A stretch of 64,000 nt of DNA from Myxococcales bacterium (GTDB lineage: Bacteria; Myxococcota_A; Polyangia; Haliangiales; Haliangiaceae), in NCBI GenBank assembly GCA_016717005.1, contig JADJUF010000039.1, positions 682,001 to 746,000 on the forward strand. Reading direction: 5' to 3'. Shown here one piece after another: positions 43,650 through 54,501 of the stretch. How positions within the stretch are numbered: the first letter of the stretch is position 1; every line of letters starts with the position of its first letter. The notes under the pieces are model-generated. The model ran no database searches. It was given only the letters and a program-made list of their open reading frames with translations, and had not been told where the DNA came from. Position numbers and translations under genes: made by a program.

Positions 43650-43800
43650 GTTCCAGGAGGGGCTTTCGCAAGGCCCCTCCCCCGGCATACGCCGGGGCCC
43701 CCACCCGAAACGGCCCAGAGCCGCGATCGCAGGTCTGGCGTCGACCGAGCGCGCCGGGATCTGAGAGAGGGCTTCGCCAAGGCCCTGGGTGCCCGACGGC
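43647..43800 (+). repeat. Solitary copy of the double-hairpin element, diverged
   Basis: It begins with the stop codon (TGAGTTCC), has two perfect hairpins, GCCCCCACCC, and then GCGTCGACCGAGCGCGCCGG. A second partial hairpin (AGGGCTTCGCCAAGGCCCT) follows at about 43766. Confidence 0.6.
43656..43680 (+). terminator. Terminator-like hairpin after the OmpA gene
   Basis: GGAGGGGC pairs with GCCCCTCC; a second stem, CCCCGGC with GCCGGGG, follows immediately. No T-run is present. Confidence 0.55.
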
Positions 43801-43894
43801 CGGTGATCGGCACCGAGCCGCGTCAGCACCTGGAGTTGATCGCCGGCCCGCGCCGAGACCGGAGGGGCGTCCGAAGAGCCCCCCGCCGGCGCGG

Positions 43895-46800
43895 CTACTC
43901 GACGACGACCTTGTCCGAGGACGATCGGCCGAAGGTCTCGGGGTGGTACATCTCCTCGGCCTTGGTCGGCGGCACGACGAACGTGCCGGGCGTGGTGGCG
44001 CGGGCGACGTAGGTGTAGTCGTAGACGCCCTCCCACAGGAGCGACGTGAAGGCCTCGACCCGCTCGTCGCGCATGTTCCTGGTGCTCGTACCAGGTGCGC
44101 GACCACCACCAGTAGCGGTTGCCGCCCTTCGCGGGCTGCGGATCCTGCGGCACCGGGCCGGTCACCGCCAGCGCCGGGTTCATCGGCTCGAGCCCGGCCG
44201 GCAGCGGATCGACCAGCGCGACGTGGTAGCGGCGGCTCTCGGCCACCATCGACAGGCGCACGCGCACCCGCGCGCCGGCCTTGATCTTCCACGAACCGTC
44301 CGGATTCCGGACCACGTCGGCGGGATCGTCGACGGGCTCGTACCGGCGCAGCACGGTGAAGCCGTAGTCGGCGGCCGCGAGCTGCAGGTTGGCCGGCGCG
44401 TAGGTCATCCCGACCCGGTAGTACAGGCGGCCGACGCCGTCCTTCTGGATCACCAGGTCGGCGGGGCCCTTGCTGGCCTTGTCGGCGACGGTCTGCATCG
44501 GGATGTCGATCGCGAACCGATCGGTCTGCCGGCCCTTGAACGCGTGGTCGCCGGCGTAGCCGTCGCCCAGCCAGATCTTGGCGACGAAGTCGGGCGTCAC
44601 CTTCTCGTACTCGTGGAAGTACAGGTCGAGCGCCGACAGCACGAACACGTTCTCCTGCGTCGACTCCCAGCGCCCGGCCTTGGCGTGGCCGAGCAGGCCG
44701 ATCACCAGCTTGGGGATCAGGTCGCTGGCGCGGGCCTCGGCGATCAGCGACTCGAGCACGATCGCGTCGACGCGCCGGTCGCTGTGCAGGATCAGGTAGG
44801 CGCCGTCGGTGACCGCGGTCGTGAAGTTCGCGGCGGCGGCGGTCTCGGTGACCTTGTTGTCGAGGTGGCGGACGATGGCCTTGCGCTCGTCGGCGGCGTC
44901 GGCCTGCTGCGCGACCACGCCGAGGAGCCAGCCGACCGCCTCGAGCGAGAGCTGGTCGACGCCGCCGGCCTCCTTGATCAGGCCCTTGGCGCGCGCCACG
45001 TCGCGATCGCCCGCGAGCGTGCGCGTGTAGAGCGCGTACGAGGTGATCGTGCGCCGGGTCTGCTGGTCGTAGTAGCTCGGGTAGCGCCGCTCGATCGTGC
45101 GCAGGTACTCGAGGCCGCGGTCGAGCGGGCCGCGCTCGATCGTGAAGCCCTTGGCCTGGGCGCGCACCATCGCGTTGACGACGTGCACCGTCAGGTACGG
45201 CCACGACTCGTAGCCGCGCTGCCAGAACGGGAAGCCGCCGTCGCCGTTCTGCAGCGCGTACAGGCGCTCGAGGTCGTCGCCGACCCGGGCCTCGAGCTTG
45301 GCCTGGCTGGGCAGCCCCGGCGCCGCGAACGCCGCGAGCACGTCGCGCAGATCGGCGATGCCGGCCACGCGCGAGCTGATCTGCTCGCTGCACTCGAACG
45401 GGTACGCGATCAGGTACAAGAACGCGTCGGTGAGCGCCTGGAGCTGGGTCGACGAGGTCTCGACCTGGAGCCCGCCGAACTGGGTCACGACCTGGCCCGG
45501 CAGCGCGATCGGCTGCTTGATCGCGCCGGCGTCGATCTGGCCGTAGGTGGCGAAGGCCTCGGTCGTGGCCGGGGTCCACACCGGCAGCGCCACCTCGGCG
45601 GCGTCGGCGCCGGCCGACGAGGTCGCGACCAGCTGGAACCGCGCGGTGCCGGCCATCACGGCCGCGGCCGGGAACCGCACCTCGGCGCGGTCGTTGGCGG
45701 GCACGGTCACGCGCCGGCCGGCGCCGGCGGTGAGCGTGGCGTTCGACGCGCGCACCGCGACGTCGACCGCGAGCGGCGCGTCGGTCTGGTTCTGCACCAC
45801 GACCGGCAGCTCGAACTTGTCGCCGAAGTTGAGGAACCGCGGCGGCGACGGCCGCACCATCACCGGCAGCCGCGCCGTCAGCGCGCCTCGCCCTTGCCGA
45901 ACTGGCGCTCGCCCGCGACCGCGATCGCGATCAGCCGGTAGCGCGTCAGGTTGTCGGGCAGGGTCAGCGCGAGCGTGGCGGTGCCGTCGGCGCCGGTCTT
46001 GACCTCGGGCGCGAACGCCGCGAGCGGGTTCAGGTTCGTGCGCACGGCGATCGGGCTGTTGGCGGCGGCCGCGGCGTTGGCGTCCTTGCCGCCGATCACC
46101 TTGGGTGACGGCTTGCCGTCGGGCGGCGGCGGCGGCGCCGGCGGCGGTGGCGGCATCCCGCCGGCCATGTCGGCCTCGGCGGCCTCGGGCGCGGTGGTCG
46201 TCGCCGTGACGCGGCCGCCACCGCCCGGCCCCTGGCCCTGCTGGGCCAGCCCGGTGACGTCGGGCTGCGCCAGCTTCACGAACGAGCGCAGGCGGTGGTC
46301 GGTCGCGCCCAGGTCGCGCTGCTGATAGAAGGTGTCGATCGGGTTGGCGAACTGGTAGCCGGTGAGCGACAGCACGGCCTCGTCGACGGCGATCACCGCG
46401 ACCTCGGCGCCGCTGACCGGCTTGCCGGCCGCGTCCTTGACCGTGACGCCGAGCGAGGTCTTGGCGCCGGGCGCCAGCTTGTCGGTCGGCGGCGTGATCG
46501 TGACCGCCAGCGTGCGGTGCCGCGGCGGGACCGCGAGGTTGATCGTGCCGACGCCGTAGGCCGGGCGCTTGGGCAGCGTGGCGTCGGGCTGGCCGTCGTC
46601 GCCGACCCGGGCGCTCATGCCGACCAGGTCGACCTGGACGTACAGGTTGGGCGTGTAGCCGTCGGTGATCGGCACCGTGACCTTGTGGGTCGGCCCGGTC
46701 ATCGTGAAGCGCGACGACGAGACGATGCCCGAGCGGCGCACGCTGAGCACGCCCTCGGCCGGGTAGAACGGCGCCTGGATCAGCAGCTCGGCGGTGTCGC

Positions 46801-49800
46801 CGGGCTGGTACTCCTTGGCGTTGGGGATGAGCGTGACCTGCTCCTCCTCGACGTCGCGGGCCGGCGGGGTCTTGCCGCCCGAGACCCAGACCGTCAGCTC
46901 GGTGCGGTTCTTGCGGCCGCGGTCGTCGGTGACGACGCCGGTGATGCGGTACTGCCCGCCCTCGGGCGTCGTGAACGAGCACAGGCCGGCGGCGGCGGCC
47001 GAGGTCAGCGCGCACGCCTGCACGTCCTCCTCGGTCTCGACGTACCTGCCCTTGTCGTACTTCCAGTCGAGGCGGACCGCCTGCAGCTCGATCGGCCGGC
47101 CGAGCACGGCCTGGCCGTCGAGGTCGACGTCGATCGCCTCGACCTCGATCGGCTGGCCCTTGTCGACGTACGGCCGCTTGCTGCGCAGGCCGACGTAGTG
47201 GACCGCCGGGTGGATCAAGAGCGTCGTGGCCGCGTTCCACGCCTGGCGGTTGACGTCGGTCACCGACGCGTTGGCGCTGACCGTCATCGGGGTCGGCGGG
47301 TTGACGCCGAGGAAGTCGAGGTGCAGCACGTGGGCGCCGGTGGCGTCGGTCTTGCCCTGGTGGTTCCAGCTCTGCGGCGCCTGGTAGCTCGGACCTTCGT
47401 CCCACCAGCGCCGGCCCCAGCCCCACCACGGCACCCACTTGCCGAACGTGAAGTCGTCGCGGTTGGGCGGCGTGAACGTGGTCTCGGTCGCGGTCAGGGA
47501 CCAGTTGACGTCGGCGCCGGCGAGGCCGCCGCCGGCGAAGTAGCTCGCCTGCACCGTCACGTCGGCGCTGCCGCCGATCACCTTGATCGCGTCGTCGGCC
47601 TTGGCGCTGACCTCGTACTCGGGCCGCCGGAACTCCTGGATCTGGAAGCCGTGGTAGCCCGAGCCCGACAGCCGGCCCTTGGCCTCGAGCTGGATCGACG
47701 CGTAGCCGAGGTTGGGCGTGCCCGGCAGCTTGAACATCAGATCGAAGCCGCCCAGCGCGCTGACCTTGACCGTGCCCTTGGTCAGCTCGTTGCCGATCGG
47801 ATCGATCACCTTGTAGCTGACCGACGACACCAGCCCGGCGATGCCGGCGACGTCGCCGCCCTCGCGGCCCTGGTGCACGCGCAGCCAGCCCTTGACCCGC
47901 ACCTCCTCGCCTGGCCGGTACATCTGGCGGTCGTCGGTGATGTGCCAGAGCAGCTGATCGTCGACGTCGCGCTTGCGCCACTGCGGCTCGTCGCCCCACC
48001 AGCCGTAGCCGTCGGGCACGAACGCCACGTCGTCGCCCTTCTTGGCGACCAGCATGCCCGGGCCCGTCAGGCCGCGCGCCGACAGCGCCATCACGGCCGT
48101 GCCGTCGTCGCCGGACCTGGCCGCGATGCCCCACGGCTCGATCGACAGCGCCGCGTCGGCGACCGGCGCGCCGTCGCCGAGCCGGTTGACCCACGCGTGC
48201 AGCTCGCCGGCGTCGACCGCCGCGTCGACGCCCAGCCGGGTCGACTGCGCCCAGGTGATCAGCCGCGGCGGATCGTAGCGCTCGCGCCACGGCGACGGCT
48301 CGATCACCGCGATGACGTGGCCGAGGCCGCCCTTGAGCGCGGGCGCCAGCTCGACGTGGGTCTCGGTCAGCTCGTCGTCGGCGCCGCCGACCTTGATGAC
48401 CTGATCGAACACCTTCTTGCCGGGCAGCGTCGGCTTCTTGCGCTGCCACTGGTTGTTCATGTACTTGCCGAACGCGGCGTAGTCCGACGGCGCGACCGCG
48501 TAGAGCGCGACCTTGAGCCCGTCGTAGTTGGTCGTGAACACGTCGAGCGTCGGCGCGCGCGCGCGGGATCGAGCACGACCAGGCCCGACGGGCCGTAGAA
48601 GTTCAGGTAGGCCTTGCCGGTCTTCCACCGCAGCTCGGCGTCCTTGCCCAGCGTCTGCCCGAAGCGGTCGAGCACGCCGCCCGACACCACGGTCTGGTAC
48701 GCGGTCTGGCCGGCGGTGAGGCCCTGGACCATGACGTAGTTGCCGTTGGCGGTCACCGCCGCGCGCGCGATCGCCGGCGTCGTCACGACCTGCGCCGCGT
48801 CGAAGCGATCGACCTCGAGCGGGTTGTTGAACTCGATCTGGAACGGCGCGCCCGGCGGGCACTCGCCCCAGCCGCACTCGGCGCGCACGATCTTGAGCGG
48901 CGGGTACGTGTCGAAGCTGAAGGCCTGGCGATCGGTGGTGCGGTTGGGGCCCTCGGCCGACGGCGTGCCCGGGCCGACCGTGACCTCGACGTGGGTGTCC
49001 TTGGGGAACGGCTCGGTGGCCGCGAACGCCAGCCAGCGGCCGTCCTGCTCGGCGGCCTTGGTCGAGTCGACCAGGCTCTTGACGACCTCGTGCGTGGCGA
49101 TCTCGGCGTCGGTCAGCAGCCGCGTGGCGTAGGTCTTGCCCGCGCCCTTGACCGTGATCGTCGCCAGCACCGCGGCCGGATCGATCTGCTGATCGAAGCG
49201 CACGAACATCGGCGCGTCGAGGCGCTGGGGCCCACCGCCCGGCCAGCTGGCCTCGACCCGCGGCGTCGGCGTCGTGAACGTGAACCGCTTGGCGTCGGCC
49301 AGCACGTTGCCGGTGGCGCTCTTCGTGCCCTTGGCGACCGCGACCGTGTAGGTCGTCGCCTGCGGGAACCGGACCGTCGGATCGAACACGATCGTCTTCG
49401 TGCCGAGCCAGCGCCAGCGCCCCGGCGGCGTCGGCGACAGCGTCACCGGCACCACCGCCGCCGCGTCGTCCTGCGAGGTCACCGCGACCATCGGCTGCGA
49501 GAACGTGAGCTGCAGCTGCGGCGCGACCGGCACGTCACCCTCGGGCGCCCACCGCACGAGCGTCAGCGGCTTGCCGGCGTCGTTGGTCGCCGGCGGCGGC
49601 CCCGCCTGCGGGTTCGGCACCGGGAACGTGCCCTTGATCGTCTTGCCGGTCCGCGGCGGCGGCTGCGACCGGTCGCGCAGCGCGAACGCCTGCGTGTCGT
49701 CGGGCTTGGCGCCGACCGGCGCGACCCGATCGAGGATCGCCTTGGCCGCGGCGTCATCGAGCTGCTGCGTCGGCGGGAGCTGCGATCGGTCGGCGGCCGG

Positions 49801-49998
49801 CGCCCCGGCCCGGCCATCGGACAGCCGCATCGTCAAGCCCGGCTTGTCGTCCTGGACCAGGGGCTGACCACCGGGCGTGACGACGCCCGAGCCGCCGCCG
49901 GTGGGCGGGCGCGACCCGGCCTTGGGGCCGCACGAGACCGAGACGAACGAGATCACCGTCGCGAGCGCGACGGAGCGGATCGTGATGCTGCGTTTCAC
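43895..49998 (-). pseudogene. Alpha-2-macroglobulin-family lipoprotein broken by three frameshifts
   Basis: Joined across three shifts, the gene would code for about 2030 residues. It starts with GTG (MKRSITIRSVALATVISFVS, then VSC) seven bases after AGGAG. Order: lipoprotein anchor, Ig-like macroglobulin domains (YRPGEEVRVKGWLRVHQGRE is the typical MG motif), bait-like Pro/Gly-rich segment (PPPPPAPPPPPDGKP), the thioester motif CSEQ at 45381-45392 in YPFECSEQISS, and the helical thioester-domain repeats (LQNGDGGFPFWQRGYESWPY). Such proteins trap proteases in the periplasm. Shifts: in a GC-dinucleotide run near 48551-48567, in GCGCGC near 45880-45886, and one extra base near 44078. All domains are otherwise intact, so sequencing error or very recent decay are both possible. 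Confidence 0.8.
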
Positions 49999-50194
49999 GG
50001 GGGGAGCTCCTGGAGGTCGCGCATAGCAACGCACCGCGCCGACCTTCGGCCTGACGGTGGCCCCCCGCGTCATGGGCGTCAACCGATCCATCCCCGTGAA
50101 CGCCCGCGGCGGTGTCGCAGCCAAGGGCGTCGATGGGCGCGGTGTCGCCGACGGCTCCGGCCCCGACGTCGACCTCCGATGCCGACTTGGTCTC

Positions 50195-50363
50195 CGACGC
50201 CGACCCCGATACCGACGCCGATCCCGATCCCGATCCCGATCCCGCCCCCGATCGCGACGCCGACCCCGACCCCGATCCCGATCCCGATCCCGATCCCGCC
50301 CCCGATCGCGACGCCGACCCCGATCCCGATCCCGACCCCGATCCCGACGCTGATCGCGACTCC
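50195..50363. repeat. GATCCC-type microsatellite with a 66-bp superunit
   Basis: GATCCC units are arranged in two similar blocks, each ending CCCCCGATCGCGACGCCGA. It lies just past the end of the EF-hand-like protein gene and upstream of the alpha-2-macroglobulin gene, and resembles the tract near 16.0 kb. Confidence 0.8.
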
Positions 50364-50383
50364 GGATTCACCTCACCGGAGGA

Positions 50384-52747
50384 TCACTGCGGCGCGGGCG
50401 CCGGCGCCGCGGCCTCCGCCGCAGCCTTGTCCGCCGCAGCCTTGTCCGCGGCAGCCTTGTCCGCCGCCGCCTGGTCCGCGGCAGCCTTGTCCGCCGCAGC
50501 CTTGTCCGCGGTCGCCTTGTCGGCGTCCGCCGCAGCCTTGTCCGCGATCGCCTTCTCCGCCGCGGCCTTCTTCTCCAGGTCCGCGGCCTCGCGCCACGAG
50601 CCCTTGTACCCGGGCGCGTTCTTGCCGATGACCTTGACGCTCTGGATCTTGCGCGGCAGCCACGTGTCGATCTTGCCGGCGTACCAGCTCGCGCCGAGCA
50701 CCAGGAGCACGACCAACGCGGCCCACAGCTTCCAGCGGCTCTTCTTGTCGGCGTACGGATCCTCGAGGGATCGGGTCGATCCCTTCGGCAGCACCGACAG
50801 CGCGGTCATCGACGCGCCGAAGGCGACGTTGACCCGGGCCTTGACGTTCACGGCCCAGCCGTTGGCGTCGAGGATCGGCCCCAGGTTGCGCTGGCGCAGC
50901 TTCATCCACGCCAGCAGCATCGACGGACCCGAGATCGCGAGCAGCAGCGCGGCGACGCCGAGCGGCGCCCAGACACCCATCTTGACCAGCATCGCGATCA
51001 GCCCGCCGACCGCGCCCGCGACCGCGGCGATGGCGAGGCTGAGGATCGCGATGACGCCGAGGTCGAGCTTCTTCTTCTCGGGCGGCGCCGCGGCCGCGTC
51101 CTTGGGCTTGTCGACGGCGGCGACCGCGGCCGCGGCGGCGTCGATCTTGCCCGAGCTCCTGGTGTCGGCGTCGGCGGCGCGCTTGTTGATCTGGTCCTCG
51201 ATCAGGCGGACCAGCTTCTTGTAGGGCGCGAAGAACGCCTGGCGGACGCTGATCGGGTTGGCGACCAGCTTCGTCACCGTCGCGTCCCAGTCCTTGCCGT
51301 CGCGATCGTAGAAGATGCCGTTGCGGCCGACGAACACGTTGTCGGCGTCGCCGTTGGTCAGGGCCGCGGCGATCGTCCGGGTGGCACCGGCGCGCTTGAG
51401 GTCGCAGTACGCGAGGTACGCCGACGACATCCCGGCCAGCGCGCCGTGCTTGCCGGCGTCCGACACTGGCACGGTCAGGCTGAAGGCGCGCCCGTCGAGG
51501 TACAACGTGCCGGCCTGGAACACGCCGTCCTTCTTCGAGTAGAAGTCCGAGAAGTTGACGAAGTTGCGCAGGATGCGGCCGAGGTCCCGCTGGAACCGGC
51601 ACAGCTTCTCGACCGAGGCGATCGCCTCGTAGTCGCCGACCAGGGCCTCGTCGTCCTCGATCAGCTTCGCGATCTTCGCGCGCGCGTCGCCGGTGGCCAG
51701 GGCCACGACGCGGGGCTGGTCGAGCTTGGCCGCGCCGGTACCGGGCTTGGCGCTGCGCCACGCCTCGAACGGCGCCAGCTTGGTCACGACCGCCGCGAAG
51801 TCATCCGCGGTGAGCACGTCCCGGGCGCCGACGATGGGCTTGACCGCGACGTCGGCGAAGGTGACCAGCGCGTCGGCCCAGGCCGGGTTGACGCCGGCGC
51901 GCAGCGCGAGCGGCTTGCCCGGCTCGATCTTGGTCAGCGGCAGGCGGGCGATGTCATCGGCGCCGCGGGTGAGCTCCTTGGCCCCGAGCGCGGTGAAGTC
52001 GGCCTCCTGGCCGTTGAGCCCGGCGACCGCGCGGCCGTCGAACGCGGCCAGGGCCGCGCGCGCGAAGTAGTCCTCGATCTTGGCCTTGACCGCGGCCAAC
52101 GCGTCGGCCGCGGCGGCGCTGTCCGCGCCCAGCGTCGCGGCCGCCTCGGCGCCCTTGTGCCACGCGGCGGCGGCCTCGACGTCGGCGAAGAACGCGTCGA
52201 CCTTGGCCTGATCGACGCCGGGCTTGCCGCTGCGGTCGGTGACCCCGCCGACCGCGGCGACGGCCTCCTCGATCGCGAGCTTGGTGTCGGCGTCGGCCCC
52301 GGCGGTCTCCGGGATCACGATGCCGTCGCCGTTGAGCGTGGTGTCGCTGAACTTCTTGACCGCGTCGACCACGTCGGCGACGGCGATCGTCGCGGCGCTG
52401 GCCTTGCCGGCGTCGGCGAGGATGCGCTTGGCGGCGGCGAGGACCGCCGCGTCCTTGATCGCGGTCAGCGCCACCGCGTCGCTCGACTTGAGGACGTCGT
52501 CGGCGCTCTTCCAGGTGGCGCCGACCCAGGCGACCGCCTCGAGCACGTCGGGCACGCGCACCCGCCCGTCCTTGTCGCCGTCGAGCAGATCCATCGTCGC
52601 CGGGTCGATCGCGACGTCGCGCGTCGGCATCGCCAGCGCGACCCACAGCTTCTGATCGAGCTCGGGCAAGGCCAGGAGATCGGCGCCGGTGCGGATCGCG
52701 ACCTGATCGACGCCGCCGGCGCGGAAGAAGTGCCACGTGTGTGCCAT
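50384..52747 (-). CDS. Membrane protein with EF-hand-like loop and Lys/Ala/Asp repeat tail
   Basis: The 787-residue protein opens MAHTWHFFRAGGVDQVAIRT and soon has a calcium-loop-like DLLDGDKDGRVRVPDVLEA and a second weaker one (TTLNGDGIVI). A large soluble region contains FVNFSDFYSKKDGVFQAGTL and DNVFVGRNGIFYDRDGKDWD. Near residues 585-640 two membrane helices follow (GVIAILSLAIAAVAGAVGGL, PLGVAALLLAISGPSMLLAW), with a third about 690. The tail is an imperfect AAADK repeat encoded by 15-base units, so length may vary by slippage. TAGCCT seven bases before the ATG marks a leaderless start. Known from other bacteria only as uncharacterised; function not assigned. Confidence 0.7.
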   Translation of the reverse strand: MAHTWHFFRAGGVDQVAIRTGADLLALPELDQKLWVALAMPTRDVAIDPATMDLLDGDKDGRVRVPDVLEAVAWVGATWKSADDVLKSSDAVALTAIKDAAVLAAAKRILADAGKASAATIAVADVVDAVKKFSDTTLNGDGIVIPETAGADADTKLAIEEAVAAVGGVTDRSGKPGVDQAKVDAFFADVEAAAAWHKGAEAAATLGADSAAAADALAAVKAKIEDYFARAALAAFDGRAVAGLNGQEADFTALGAKELTRGADDIARLPLTKIEPGKPLALRAGVNPAWADALVTFADVAVKPIVGARDVLTADDFAAVVTKLAPFEAWRSAKPGTGAAKLDQPRVVALATGDARAKIAKLIEDDEALVGDYEAIASVEKLCRFQRDLGRILRNFVNFSDFYSKKDGVFQAGTLYLDGRAFSLTVPVSDAGKHGALAGMSSAYLAYCDLKRAGATRTIAAALTNGDADNVFVGRNGIFYDRDGKDWDATVTKLVANPISVRQAFFAPYKKLVRLIEDQINKRAADADTRSSGKIDAAAAAVAAVDKPKDAAAAPPEKKKLDLGVIAILSLAIAAVAGAVGGLIAMLVKMGVWAPLGVAALLLAISGPSMLLAWMKLRQRNLGPILDANGWAVNVKARVNVAFGASMTALSVLPKGSTRSLEDPYADKKSRWKLWAALVVLLVLGASWYAGKIDTWLPRKIQSVKVIGKNAPGYKGSWREAADLEKKAAAEKAIADKAAADADKATADKAAADKAAADQAAADKAAADKAAADKAAAEAAAPAPAPQ

Positions 52748-52754
52748 GGAGCGC

Positions 52755-52760
52755 AGGCTA
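52755..52760 (-). promoter_or_regulatory. -10-like hexamer TAGCCT, leaderless start
   Basis: TAGCCT on the minus strand ends seven bases before the ATG of the EF-hand-like gene. Confidence 0.45.
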
Positions 52761-52916
52761 GGCGATCACGGAGGCCAGGAGTAGGGGGCCGGGGCAACGG
52801 CCGGGGCGCGCCGGGATAGCGACCGCGGTCCAGATGTCGGGCCGCGTACACCGGAGCGCCGCGATGATCGCGGCCACGCCTTGCGCCCCGGCCGCGGATC
52901 GTCGACGGTCTGGGCG

Positions 52917-53642
52917 GTGGCGACGACCCGCTGTCCCGACTGTCACGCCTCGCTCGTCGTACCCGAGGACCCCACCGCCACGACCATGCGGTGCGGGTAC
53001 TGCGGGGCGACCGTGGCCCTGGCCGACGCCGAGGCTCGACGCCGGCACGCGCTCGAGCTCGAGCGCGAGGCCCGGCTGCGCGAGCAGGCCCACATCGCCG
53101 ACGCCCGCGCGGCCCGGCGCGAGGCCCGCGAGGCCGAGGAGCGGATCGAGGAGAAGCGCGAGCGCCGGCGCGGCCGCTGGGGCGCCCGGATCATGACGCT
53201 CTTCGCGGTGCTGGCGGCGCCGACGATCATCGCCGTCACCGTGTTCGACCTGCCGGCCCGGCTGGGTTTCGGCGCGTCGGGCGCCGATCGGCTCAAGCAG
53301 GTGACCGCGCAGCTCGTGGCCACCGGCTGCACCGTGCTCGCGCCGGTCCGCTCGACCTACGCCACGGGCACGGTGTCGACGCTGGTCGCGGTCGACGGCG
53401 GGTGCGTGCGCATCCTCGCCGCCGGCGCCGGCGATCACCGCACGCTCGGGCTGCGGCTGTTCGGCTCCGACGGCCGCCAGATCGCCAAGGCCACCGACGC
53501 CCTCGATCCCCAGCTCGCGTACTGCCCGGCCGTGGCGGAGACCCTGCGCTACGAGATCGTCGTCGGCCCGGCGGCGAAGGGGCGGCTGAGCCACACGGTG
53601 CTGCGCTGCCCCGCGCCGCCCGCGAAGCCGGGCACGCGGTGA
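52917..53642 (+). CDS. Zinc-ribbon membrane protein
   Basis: From a GTG start the 241-residue protein has a zinc ribbon (RCPDCHASLVVPED ... MRCGYCG, two CxxC pairs), a highly charged coiled coil (AEARRRHALELEREARLREQ to EERIEEKRERRRGRW), one membrane helix (IMTLFAVLAAPTIIAVTVFD) and an outer domain with two Cys (GCTVLAP, GGCVRIL) and ETLRYEIVVGP. A TTG twelve codons upstream is possible. The stop overlaps the GTG of the methyltransferase gene (GTGA), showing translational coupling. Confidence 0.65.
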   Translation: MATTRCPDCHASLVVPEDPTATTMRCGYCGATVALADAEARRRHALELEREARLREQAHIADARAARREAREAEERIEEKRERRRGRWGARIMTLFAVLAAPTIIAVTVFDLPARLGFGASGADRLKQVTAQLVATGCTVLAPVRSTYATGTVSTLVAVDGGCVRILAAGAGDHRTLGLRLFGSDGRQIAKATDALDPQLAYCPAVAETLRYEIVVGPAAKGRLSHTVLRCPAPPAKPGTR

Positions 53643-54481
53643 CCGCGGCCCGTCGCCCCGCCGGCTGGATCGCGCCGGGGCCGGCGCCGGCCGGCGCCCG
53701 CGGTCGGCCCGAGCTGGCGCCCGGCCCCGATGAGGATCTGTCGTATCTGGCCGGCGACTGGCGCCTGTTCCAGAAGCGCACCGGCCACCGCTGGAGCCTC
53801 GACGATCTGATGACGGCGTGGGTGGCGACGCGCGGGCGCGACCCCGCCGCGGCGGTGCGCGCGCTCGACCTCGGCTGTGGCCAGGCCAGCGTGCTGTTGC
53901 TGGTGGCGTGGCGGCTGCCCCGCGCCGACGTCACCGGCGTCGAGGCCCAGGCCGATCGCGCGGCCCTGGGCCGACGCTCGATCGCCTACGACGGCGTCGA
54001 TGCTCGGTGCCGGATCGTCGACGGCGACCTCCGGACCGACGCGGCGGCGCTGGGCGGCGGCTTCGACCTCGTGACGGGGACCCCGCCGTACTTCCCGCGC
54101 GGCACCGGCGTCGAGTCGGCCAAGCCCCACGCGGCGCCGTGTCGGTTCGAGCTGCGCGGCGGCGTCGAGGACTACCTCGCGGCCGCGGCCGCCGCGGTGG
54201 CGCCGGCCGGTGCGGTCGTCGTGTGCACGTCGACCCTCGAGCGCGCGCGCGTCACCGCCGGCGCGGCCGCGGCCGGGCTGCACGTCCACGCGCACTGGGA
54301 GATCGTGCCGCGCACCGACAAGCCGCCGCTGGTGGCGATCGACGTCCTCGGCTCCGCCGCGGGCGACCGCGCCGACCACACGTTGACCGTGCGCGATCGC
54401 GCCGGCGCGTGGACGCCCGAGTTTCGCGCCGTCCGGGTCGCGATGGGCATGCCCGACACGCCACCTGGAGCCCGACCATGA
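53639..54481 (+). CDS. Methyltransferase of the TrmN6/class I N6-adenine type
   Basis: The 280-residue SAM-dependent enzyme has motif I in VRALDLGCGQASVLLLVAWR, the acidic loop VTGVEAQADRA, and the catalytic motif as VTGTPPYFPRG, close to the NPPY/F of N6-adenine methyltransferases (TrmN6/YfiC family, acting on tRNA A37). Asn is replaced by Thr, which may change specificity. The start codon GTG overlaps the previous stop and the stop (TGA) overlaps an upstream ATG of the next frame. Cytoplasmic. Confidence 0.75.
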   Translation: MTAARRPAGWIAPGPAPAGARGRPELAPGPDEDLSYLAGDWRLFQKRTGHRWSLDDLMTAWVATRGRDPAAAVRALDLGCGQASVLLLVAWRLPRADVTGVEAQADRAALGRRSIAYDGVDARCRIVDGDLRTDAAALGGGFDLVTGTPPYFPRGTGVESAKPHAAPCRFELRGGVEDYLAAAAAAVAPAGAVVVCTSTLERARVTAGAAAAGLHVHAHWEIVPRTDKPPLVAIDVLGSAAGDRADHTLTVRDRAGAWTPEFRAVRVAMGMPDTPPGARP

Positions 54482-54501
54482 GTCCCACGAGGAGTCCCGC
54501 C

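Noticed and set aside
43372..48449. Very long antisense or overlapping frames opposite the macroglobulin, HEAT, SNF2 and DEAD-box genes
   Set aside because: They are Arg/Ala/Pro-rich translations of GC-rich coding DNA in the wrong frame, without family motifs or plausible starts.
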